Made by a program: the position numbers and the translations under genes
The notes under the pieces: generated by a model
Told to the model about the DNA's origin: nothing
Database searches by the model: none
What the model saw: the letters and a program-made list of their open reading frames with translations, nothing else
Shown: in pieces, positions 58,066-64,000 of the stretch
How positions within the stretch are numbered: position 1 is the first letter of the stretch
How the letters are laid out: each line of letters begins with the position of its first letter
Origin: Ignavibacteria bacterium
Lineage (GTDB): Bacteria > Bacteroidota > Ignavibacteria > Ignavibacteriales > SURF-24
Assembly (NCBI GenBank): GCA_025612375.1
Contig: JAAXKN010000022.1
Coordinates: 7,502-71,501 of the forward strand
Direction of reading: 5' to 3'
DNA length: 64,000 nt

Positions 58066-58094
58066 TTGACATGACACAAGTTTTTTGCTATTTT
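58066..58094 (+). promoter_or_regulatory. Strong sigma-70-type promoter at the head of the defence block
   Basis: TTGACA (58066-58071), 17-bp spacer, TATTTT (58089-58094), 24 bases upstream of an ATG with AAGGA. It fixes the start of the next gene at 58119 rather than at the upstream end of the open frame. Confidence 0.75.
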
Positions 58095-58118
58095 AAACAT
58101 AAACCAACAAGGATTGTT

Positions 58119-58499
58119 ATGAAAATAAATTTTTGGAAACCGGCACTAGCTACAGGCATTATTAAATTAACCGTTCACAGAGATGGGAACATGGGATTTT
58201 CAAGCGGCGCAGTAAAGAAATTAAATATTGATGAAAAAAGCTACGTAAAAATCGGCACTAATGGATCCGATACAAGAGATAGTAATTTATATCTTATGCA
58301 TACAAATGACTTTGATGAAAACGCACTTAAAGTAAATAAGGCTGGAGACTACTATTACCTTAATACAAAAAGCTTTTTCAATGAATTAAATATCGATTAT
58401 ACAAAAAAAAAGCTTGTATATGATATTGTTGAAATGGACTACGATGGCAATACTATATATAAGCTGATTAGAAGAGAACTTGAAAGAAAGAAGAAATAA
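58119..58499 (+). CDS. Small protein of unknown function at the head of the defence block
   Basis: 126 residues from ATG 58119, behind a good promoter and AAGGA; the open frame extends to 57879, but that part overlaps the promoter. The protein is basic, with a beta-rich start (TGIIKLTVHRDGNMGFSSGAVKKLNI) and middle (DSNLYLMHTNDFDENALKV, YYYLNTKSFFNEL), and ends in RRELERKKK. There is no signal or membrane segment. I do not recognise the family. Codon usage is AT-rich like the genes that follow, so it probably travels with the defence block. Linkage to it is inferred from position (123-bp gap). Confidence 0.65.
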   Translation: MKINFWKPALATGIIKLTVHRDGNMGFSSGAVKKLNIDEKSYVKIGTNGSDTRDSNLYLMHTNDFDENALKVNKAGDYYYLNTKSFFNELNIDYTKKKLVYDIVEMDYDGNTIYKLIRRELERKKK

Positions 58500-58622
58500 T
58501 ACTTAACTATAAAATATGCAAGAATATATTTCCACAAAAGGACTAGATAACTGAGAACTAAAGATCTCTGAGCCCAAGAATGATGATTATAGATCATTAA
58601 CAATTACACTAAAGGTATCAAA

Positions 58623-60497
58623 ATGTCAAGAGGTTGGATATTTGACGAACCACCTGCTTCAGGGAAAAGACTTATGGGCGATCCCGCCGAACAAGTATTT
58701 GCAACAGATTTATCTACATTCATCAGAGAGGTAATTCAAAATACAAAAGATCAAAAAGAAGAGGATCAAAAATCCCCTGCCCAAATTACATTTAAATTTA
58801 TCGAGTTGTCTGGTGAAGAGCTTCATGAATTCCTAAATAAAATAGAATGGGATAATCTCAGAGAGCATATCAAAACCAGCAGGAATGGAAATAAGGGTGC
58901 GAAACTGAAAAGAGCGCTTGAAGAGATTGAAAAAAAGAAAAAACTTTTGCTCTTAATAATTGAAGAAAAAAATACAAGCGGCTTGTGCGGTCCTGAATTC
59001 GGATATGAAGAACCAATACACGAAAGGATGAATTTTTCATCTTTAGTCCGAGATGAATTATTTAGCAATAAACAATCTGGCAATGCTGGAGGGAGTCACG
59101 GGCTGGGCAAGGCTGTATTATGGGCATTTTCAAAAATTTCAGTCGTGTTCTTTAATTCACACTTGAAATATGTTGGGAAGACACAGGAAACATGCAGACT
59201 GATAGGACGAGCAAACCTAACTTGGCATGAAATCGGCAAGGACAAATATACCGCAGACGGTTGGTATGGGAATATAGAAAGCATTTCCCAAGGAAAGAGA
59301 TCTGTATCCATGTGGGGAAATAATGCGGAAGAATTTGCTGAAAAAATTAAGATTGGAAGAGGTTCAGAAATTCAATCCGGCACTTCTATATTAATCGCGG
59401 GATTTTACGAGCCAAATGAAGATAAAGAAAGGGAAATAGAAGAAATAATTGCCGATATGGAGAAAGCTGTTCTAGAATGGTTTTGGCCCTGTATTTTCTG
59501 CTCTGCTCCCAGTCTTGAAGTTTCTTTCGAATTATGGGAAAACAAAAAACTCCGACTTCACAAGGACATTAAGGAAGAGGGAATCTCAAGTCCATTTGTA
59601 AAGGCTTTAAAGGCATATGAAAGCGGTACATTAAAAGAAAAGTTAACCAGCATTGGAGATGTAATAAAAAGAGAAATAGAAGTTGCTATCCCCCCTAGAA
59701 TAGATAGTTCAGGTCATACGACTCATTGCAAAGCAACTTTAATAATAAGATTATCTGACCCTAAAGAGGAAAAATATAGGATAAACTACTTAGGTTTTTT
59801 TCGTGGATCACGAATGATAATTAAGTATGAAAACAAACAAGATATTTCAATGACCGCAAAGCCCTTCCATGCCTTTTTAGTTTGCGGGAAGGGCAGAATT
59901 GAAAATGATCCATGCAATGAAACATTGGAAATTTTTCTAACTACAGCCGAACCTCCGTCACATAATGATTGGGATGCTTATTCTAAACTGCATGAATTTT
60001 ATAAACGAGGCTCTAATTCTGCACTAGCCGAAATGAAAAGAAACGTTTATAATGTCCTTAGAAAAGAGGTTTCAGAAGATATTCCTCAAGGACAAGAAGG
60101 GCCCAAACTGCTGCAGCAGAAATTCCGGCTGGGGAAAGGAGAAGCAGGGGGAGGTGAAAAACGCTTATTTAAATTTGATAATATGAGCGCCTATCTGAAA
60201 AATGACATTTGGAATTTTAAAGGTAGAATCAAAGCAAATCCTGAAATAAAGAAGAACTGGACAGCTGAAGTTAAGTTTCAGTTTCTTGATGAAGAAAACG
60301 AAACAGAGAATGCAATTATTAATAAATTAACGGTATCAACTGGAAATTCTAAAATCATAGATCATAAGGCAATAATAAACGTTCCTGCGGGGAGAAATGT
60401 AGTCGAATTTAGCGGCGATACAAGACCTGATTCTTATCCGGTTGACCCAGATTCCTGCAAAGTTCAAATAAACATTGCTGCAAAGGAGGAAGATTAA
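58623..60497 (+). CDS. GHKL-type ATPase (MORC/MutL-like) of a restriction-linked defence system
   Basis: 624 residues. ATP-binding motifs of the GHK superfamily are visible in order: N-box E36-xxx-N40-xx-D43 in FIREVIQNTKDQ; motif II in IIEEKNTSGL (114-121), where the usual Asp appears replaced by Glu115; and the glycine-rich lid GGSHGLGKAVLW (156-167). A charged helical insert (about 60-107) separates motifs I and II. The second half (330-480) is a beta-rich S5-like region with basic residues (RGSRMIIKYENK), then a C-terminal beta domain after residue 520. Related ATPases occur beside Vsr, Dcm and PLD nucleases. It is translationally coupled (TAATG) to the next gene and may act as the ATP-driven clamp that licenses cleavage. 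Confidence 0.82.
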   Translation: MSRGWIFDEPPASGKRLMGDPAEQVFATDLSTFIREVIQNTKDQKEEDQKSPAQITFKFIELSGEELHEFLNKIEWDNLREHIKTSRNGNKGAKLKRALEEIEKKKKLLLLIIEEKNTSGLCGPEFGYEEPIHERMNFSSLVRDELFSNKQSGNAGGSHGLGKAVLWAFSKISVVFFNSHLKYVGKTQETCRLIGRANLTWHEIGKDKYTADGWYGNIESISQGKRSVSMWGNNAEEFAEKIKIGRGSEIQSGTSILIAGFYEPNEDKEREIEEIIADMEKAVLEWFWPCIFCSAPSLEVSFELWENKKLRLHKDIKEEGISSPFVKALKAYESGTLKEKLTSIGDVIKREIEVAIPPRIDSSGHTTHCKATLIIRLSDPKEEKYRINYLGFFRGSRMIIKYENKQDISMTAKPFHAFLVCGKGRIENDPCNETLEIFLTTAEPPSHNDWDAYSKLHEFYKRGSNSALAEMKRNVYNVLRKEVSEDIPQGQEGPKLLQQKFRLGKGEAGGGEKRLFKFDNMSAYLKNDIWNFKGRIKANPEIKKNWTAEVKFQFLDEENETENAIINKLTVSTGNSKIIDHKAIINVPAGRNVVEFSGDTRPDSYPVDPDSCKVQINIAAKEED

Positions 60498-61492
60498 TGG
60501 TCTTAATAACAAAAAAGGAGGTTTTTTATCCTTATAGCTATTTAAACTCTCAAATAGAATTAACCATCTCTTCTTTTTTACTCGATCATAAAGAAAAAAT
60601 GGAATTTGTTGATAAAGATAATTTTACAATTGATTTAACAGATCAGAACTGGGATAAAGCCGCCATCAAACTTTCAATTGAACTAGACGGTAATTGGATC
60701 AATGACGTATTTCCATTTCCTGAATCCTACTCACCGGGGTATGAGGCATTGATTATATATTCGTGTAAAGAAGCAAAATGGCGGAAATTCATAAAAATGC
60801 AGGCAGTGGAAGGAAATACGAAATGGGAAGGAGAGCTCAAAATTGATAAAAAAGATATTTCGAATGAAGTACAGTTTTCATTCGTGATAGTAAGATCTGC
60901 AGATTCTCCAGATCCCGTATCAGGCTATGCAAAACGAATGGGCGAAAAAATCCTATCCTCAAATGAATGGAAGCTTGTCATCTATAAGTCTTCAGCAATT
61001 CCGGGACAGCATCTTCATATAGAGTGGGAGAATTTTAGCCAATCTCGAAATAAGATTAGGAAAAAATACAAAAATGAGATGTATTATTTAGATTTTGAGG
61101 GTGATGCACCGAAACTCTACCTAAATGAAGGTATACCAAATTTAAAAGTTTATTTTGAAAATAAGAGTCATTATGGTAAAGTATCGGCAATCAGAGATGC
61201 TATTTTTAACAATATTAGTCAATCAATATGGCAGGCGCTAATCCTTTCCTCAAGTATCGGGATAAAGAAAGCTGAGGAATTATCTGATTGGCAGAAAGCA
61301 GTACTTTTACAATTTGTTCATAAAGTAATAGATAATTCGGAAAATGAAAAAATTCTTGATGAATTTCTCTCCAGAATAAATGATTATCAAAGATTTGCTG
61401 AAATTTTCTCACATCTACAGCTAGTAATAAGTCAGAAGATTAATACTGAGAAAGCTATATCCTCTCTATTAAACATAACTTGGACAGAGTAA
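60497..61492 (+). CDS. Unknown protein, defence-block component
   Basis: 331 residues; the start overlaps the ATPase stop by one base (TAATG) and has a full AAAGGAGG site, so the two are made together. The N-terminal ~170 residues are beta-rich (AAIKLSIELDGNWINDVFPFPES, EVQFSFVIVRSAD), resembling a beta-sandwich. The C-terminal third is helical (AIRDAIFNNISQSIWQALILSSSI, ILDEFLSRINDYQRFAEIFSHLQ). I see no nuclease, helicase or methylase motif. I do not recognise the family. Tight coupling implies a partner of the ATPase, perhaps an adaptor. Confidence 0.7.
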   Translation: MVLITKKEVFYPYSYLNSQIELTISSFLLDHKEKMEFVDKDNFTIDLTDQNWDKAAIKLSIELDGNWINDVFPFPESYSPGYEALIIYSCKEAKWRKFIKMQAVEGNTKWEGELKIDKKDISNEVQFSFVIVRSADSPDPVSGYAKRMGEKILSSNEWKLVIYKSSAIPGQHLHIEWENFSQSRNKIRKKYKNEMYYLDFEGDAPKLYLNEGIPNLKVYFENKSHYGKVSAIRDAIFNNISQSIWQALILSSSIGIKKAEELSDWQKAVLLQFVHKVIDNSENEKILDEFLSRINDYQRFAEIFSHLQLVISQKINTEKAISSLLNITWTE

Positions 61493-61495
61493 ACA

Positions 61496-62161
61496 ATGGA
61501 ACTAAAGAAACTTAACAAAAATGGGCAGAAATTTGTAGATGAAGAATTCCTGTCTGGCGATAGCGATAAAGTCCTCCCAAATGATTCAGATCTGTATGAA
61601 GATTTTGGAAGAAAAGTTGATCTGACGGAGCTGAAAAAAGCAGTCGATTTTTGCATCAATAAATATCCCAAGTATGATCCAGGTATTGATGCATATCTTG
61701 CTCCGATAATTCATAAAGAGTTAAATCTAACTCCTGGAGAAGCTGCCGACAAAGAGATTTGGTTCTTTCTATCTGTTGCACAATTTCCCGAACTTGTGAG
61801 GCATAGATGGAAACCCTTTGAGTCAACAATTACCAGGGATAGATTTCTTGGCGAGATAAGGAAGAATACCTTTTATAGACTCTGGCTTGGTGCTCAGCTT
61901 ACACAAAAGGACGGGAATTATAATCTCACAAGTAAACTTTTTAAAGCCGGACAGCAATTTGTCGATGATTGCATGGAAAGAAGATGCAGTCAAACATATG
62001 ATTCTATCAATTCCCTGGTAGAGAATCTGTCAGCTAAGAATCGAAAGATTTATAGGTCAGTTATAAAGAAGTATATGCAGCGTCTTTCATTGACTGTACT
62101 TGAATATCTTGATAAGGATAAATCCGAGAAAATGTTGTCCGAAATTGAAAGCAAGCTCTAG
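61496..62161 (+). CDS. Unknown protein, possibly DUF6339 family; defence-block component
   Basis: 221 residues, mostly helical, starting three bases after the preceding stop. Conserved-looking stretches are DKEIWFFLSVAQFPELVRHRWKP, ITRDRFLGEIRKNTFYRLWLGAQLTQKDG and YNLTSKLF. From memory this resembles DUF6339 proteins found beside cytosine methylases in restriction loci; I could not verify that. No catalytic motif is evident. It sits between the ATPase pair and the Vsr gene, all in one direction, so it belongs to the same operon. Confidence 0.65.
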   Translation: MELKKLNKNGQKFVDEEFLSGDSDKVLPNDSDLYEDFGRKVDLTELKKAVDFCINKYPKYDPGIDAYLAPIIHKELNLTPGEAADKEIWFFLSVAQFPELVRHRWKPFESTITRDRFLGEIRKNTFYRLWLGAQLTQKDGNYNLTSKLFKAGQQFVDDCMERRCSQTYDSINSLVENLSAKNRKIYRSVIKKYMQRLSLTVLEYLDKDKSEKMLSEIESKL

Positions 62162-62213
62162 ATTCAAAGATAGCCTAAAAGTATAATGAGAAATAAATAA
62201 AAGGTTGTTCATA

Positions 62214-62639
62214 TTGGCAGATCATTTATCAAAGGAGAAACGAAGCTGGAATATGAGCCGGATCCGCTCAAAGAATTCCAAACCCGAGCTAATTGTAAGA
62301 TCATTTTTACACAAACAAGGATTCAGATTCAGATTGTACAGCGCAGTATTACCGGGTAAGCCTGATCTCGTTTTATCAAAATACAAAACTGTTATATTTA
62401 TTCAAGGATGTTTTTGGCACAGGCATCCAAATTGCAGCAGAGCAACAATGCCAAAGTCAAACATTATTTATTGGAGAAAAAAATTTGAATCTAACCAGCA
62501 AAGAGATAAGTCAGTAAAAAGAAGTTTAGAAAAACTTGGATGGAAAGTGATTACGGTGTGGGAATGTGAGTTAACTAGACCCCAAAAGAAGGATCATACT
62601 TTAGAAAGTATTGTTAAGAAAATCACTAAATCAGATTGA
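62214..62639 (+). CDS. vsr: Vsr-type very-short-patch-repair/patch endonuclease
   Basis: 141 residues if started at the TTG at 62214, nine bases after AAAGG; this gives MADHLSKEKRSWNMSRIRSK, the normal Vsr opening. In this frame Glu25 (KPEL), Asp51 (GKPDLV) and His69/His71 (CFWHRH) coincide with E. coli Vsr numbering as I recall it, but position 64 is Gln (FIQGCFWH) instead of His. The zinc-site Cys66 and Cys74 are present, and VITVWECEL near the C-terminus is typical. Vsr nicks T:G mismatches that arise from deaminated 5-methylcytosine. Beside a cytosine methylase it may serve repair or be the effector nuclease. Confidence 0.87.
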   Translation: MADHLSKEKRSWNMSRIRSKNSKPELIVRSFLHKQGFRFRLYSAVLPGKPDLVLSKYKTVIFIQGCFWHRHPNCSRATMPKSNIIYWRKKFESNQQRDKSVKRSLEKLGWKVITVWECELTRPQKKDHTLESIVKKITKSD

Positions 62640-62709
62640 TATTGTATTGGGTTAATGCGTATTATTGAAATCAAAATATTTCGAATTAGAATACTATAAA
62701 AAGGACAAT

Positions 62710-63777
62710 ATGGTCTTTAGACTTGGAGAACTGTTTAGTGGTCCAGGGGGGATTGGACTAGCTGCAAAAATGGCAAAAGCCTGTACAGATAAAGAAGTTT
62801 TTGAAATTTCACATGTCTGGGCAACAGATTATGATAAAGATTCTTGTGCGACTTTCCGCAATAATATATGCCCCGACAATCCCAAAAGTGTAATTTGCGA
62901 GGATATTCGGAAGCTGGATTACAATAAACTTCTTAATATTTCAAAAATAGATGCTCTTGCTTTTGGATTTCCCTGCAATGATTTTAGCGTCGTAGGTGAA
63001 CAGAAAGGCATGGATGGTATTTATGGACCATTATATGAATATGGTGTAAAAGCATTAAAATTTTTCAAACCTAAATGGTTTCTTGCAGAAAATGTTGGTG
63101 GACTTAGAAATTCAAACGATGGAACAGCCTTTGATAAGATATTGAGTGAGCTATCCAGTGCTGGATACTTAGTATATCCTCATCTTTATAAGTTCGACCT
63201 GTATGGCGTTCCTCAATCAAGACATAGGATTATAATAATCGGAATAAGAAAGGATTTGAATATAAAATTTGGTATTCCTTCACCACTTCCTTATAAGGCT
63301 ATCAATGTAAGCTGTAAAAATGCTATTGAGAATCCTCCAATACCAAAAGATGCGCCAAATAATGAGCTTACTAATCAATCTGACGTTGTAATTGAAAGAC
63401 TGAAGTATATTAAGCAGGGCGAAAATGCTTTTACAGCTGATCTCCCCCAACATCTAAAATTAAACGTAAAGAGTGCAAAAATAAGTCAAATATACAAAAG
63501 ATTAGATGAATCTAAACCTGCTTATACAATAACAGGAAGCGGAGGCGGCGGGACACATGTTTACCACTGGAAGGAAAATCGTGCGTTGACAAATAGAGAG
63601 CGGGCTAGGCTCCAAACATTTCCTGATACTTTTATTTTCTCTGGTTCCAAAGAAAGTGTCCGTAAGCAAATAGGAATGGCTGTTCCCCCTTCGGGAGTTA
63701 AGATTATTTTAGAATCGGTCCTTAAAAGTTTCGCCGGAATTGAATATCCACAAATTACATCTAATATTGAGATTTAG
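62710..63777 (+). CDS. dcm: C5-cytosine DNA methyltransferase (Dcm family)
   Basis: 355 residues from ATG 62710 (AAGGA four bases upstream), which puts motif I (GELFSGPGGIGLA) at the N-terminus as usual. Motif IV is FGFPCNDFSVVG with catalytic Cys89. Motif VI is ENVGGL, motif VIII QSRHRIIIIG, a late conserved block PAYTITGSGGGGTH (target-recognition/IX boundary) and RERARLQTFPDTF; motif X is QIGMAVPPSGVK. The recognition domain is short. It methylates cytosine C5 in host DNA, giving the self mark for the linked nuclease system and creating the substrate class repaired by Vsr. The recognition site cannot be read from sequence. Confidence 0.93.
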   Translation: MVFRLGELFSGPGGIGLAAKMAKACTDKEVFEISHVWATDYDKDSCATFRNNICPDNPKSVICEDIRKLDYNKLLNISKIDALAFGFPCNDFSVVGEQKGMDGIYGPLYEYGVKALKFFKPKWFLAENVGGLRNSNDGTAFDKILSELSSAGYLVYPHLYKFDLYGVPQSRHRIIIIGIRKDLNIKFGIPSPLPYKAINVSCKNAIENPPIPKDAPNNELTNQSDVVIERLKYIKQGENAFTADLPQHLKLNVKSAKISQIYKRLDESKPAYTITGSGGGGTHVYHWKENRALTNRERARLQTFPDTFIFSGSKESVRKQIGMAVPPSGVKIILESVLKSFAGIEYPQITSNIEI

Positions 63778-63857
63778 AATTGGAAGGATAGCGGATTTAC
63801 AATAATAATTTACTCGAAATAAACTTTGGGTAACTCTGGAATAAATGGAGACGTTAT

Positions 63858-64000
63858 ATGCTGACAGGTCATCTTATTAAATCAATTCTTATTGAGCCTG
63901 TAAAAAAAGGGGCTGATAGTCTTTTTATTGTATCAGGTTTTGCTTCTCCTACGATGGCATCTAAACATATAGAATTAATTGAAGAGAAACTAAAAACACA
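63858..64000 (+). CDS. PLD-like restriction endonuclease, 3'-truncated by window end
   Basis: The ATG at 63858 follows GGAG eight bases upstream and opens a frame that is still open at 64000 (47 residues visible). The stretch DSLFIVSGFASPTMASKHIE resembles the start of phospholipase-D-superfamily restriction nucleases (NgoFVII-like), where a strand ending in SG(Y/F)AS precedes the HKD site. The catalytic part is outside the window, so this is provisional. It is 80 bases downstream of dcm in the same direction and would be the cleaving subunit of the system. Confidence 0.55.
   Translation, partial: MLTGHLIKSILIEPVKKGADSLFIVSGFASPTMASKHIELIEEKLKT

Noticed and set aside
57879-58118. N-terminal extension of the small defence-block protein
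   Set aside because: This stretch contains the TTGACA/TATTTT promoter and lacks a ribosome site; the ATG at 58119 has AAGGA.
58119-64000. Classical type I/III restriction, BREX or DISARM locus
   Set aside because: No HsdR/Res helicase, PglZ, PglX, DrmA or DrmB signature among the visible genes; only Dcm and a possible PLD protein overlap with DISARM-like content.
1-64000. tRNA, rRNA, insertion-sequence transposase or phage integrase genes
   Set aside because: None recognised by eye in any frame or intergenic region; short RNAs cannot be excluded without a covariance search.

Overview
The window looks like a chromosomal segment of a free-living, polysaccharide-degrading member of the Ignavibacteriota/Chlorobi-Bacteroidota side of the tree. 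Eight secreted proteins end in the type IX secretion (T9SS) type A sorting domain with the NYPNPFNP signature, a PorV/PorQ-family outer-membrane protein is present, and there is a TonB-dependent receptor with a carboxypeptidase-regulatory-like N-terminus. There is no SusD, which argues against a classical Bacteroidia PUL. Assignment to Ignavibacteria is inferred from protein style; no rRNA or tRNA gene is present to confirm it.

Layout. 1-0.9 kb: 3' part of an unrecognised gene with a very acidic insert. 1-7.6 kb: GH3 beta-glucosidase, GH92 alpha-mannosidase and an aldo/keto reductase, separated by arrays of REP-like hairpins. 7.6-44.6 kb: a long run of genes all on the minus strand that reads as an alpha-mannan/alpha-mannoside utilisation locus. 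In transcription order it holds a TonB receptor, a large secreted protein, a PorV/PorQ protein, a CBM9-containing surface protein, a GH99-like lipoprotein, a GH71/99-like T9SS enzyme, an SSS symporter, a GntR/LacI-type regulator, a PpiC/SurA-like foldase, an MFS transporter, a ROK kinase, a second GH92, three tandem T9SS metallophosphoesterases, a sugar-porter MFS and a 1500-residue beta-helix protein. Three exact copies of TGTATATATACA lie upstream of the two ends of this block and are candidate operators for the regulator. 45.3-48.8 kb: two T9SS cargo proteins on the plus strand.

48.9-57.8 kb: accessory genes. A three-gene hipB-hipS-hipT toxin-antitoxin locus with paired operators is followed by a DsbA/FrnE-like protein, a multi-domain secreted protein, a small membrane protein, a YgiD-like extradiol dioxygenase, a higBA toxin-antitoxin pair, an unknown 180-residue protein and two paralogous two-helix membrane proteins.

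58.1-64.0 kb: a visibly AT-richer defence-type block. It contains a small protein with its own strong promoter, then GHKL (MORC/MutL-like) ATPase, unknown 331-residue protein, unknown 221-residue protein (possibly DUF6339), Vsr-type endonuclease, C5-cytosine methyltransferase and the first residues of a PLD-type nuclease cut by the window end. It resembles the GHKL-ATPase-linked restriction-modification systems noted in connection with MORC origins. The two central proteins and the exact composition make it the strongest candidate for a poorly described system here.

How the genes fit together: T9SS-exported and lipoprotein mannosidases would act at the cell surface, and the TonB/PorV/CBM9 module would bind and import products. 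GH92 and GH3 would trim oligosaccharides, and the symporters plus ROK kinase would move sugar into central metabolism under the GntR/LacI regulator. This is inference from family membership and gene order.
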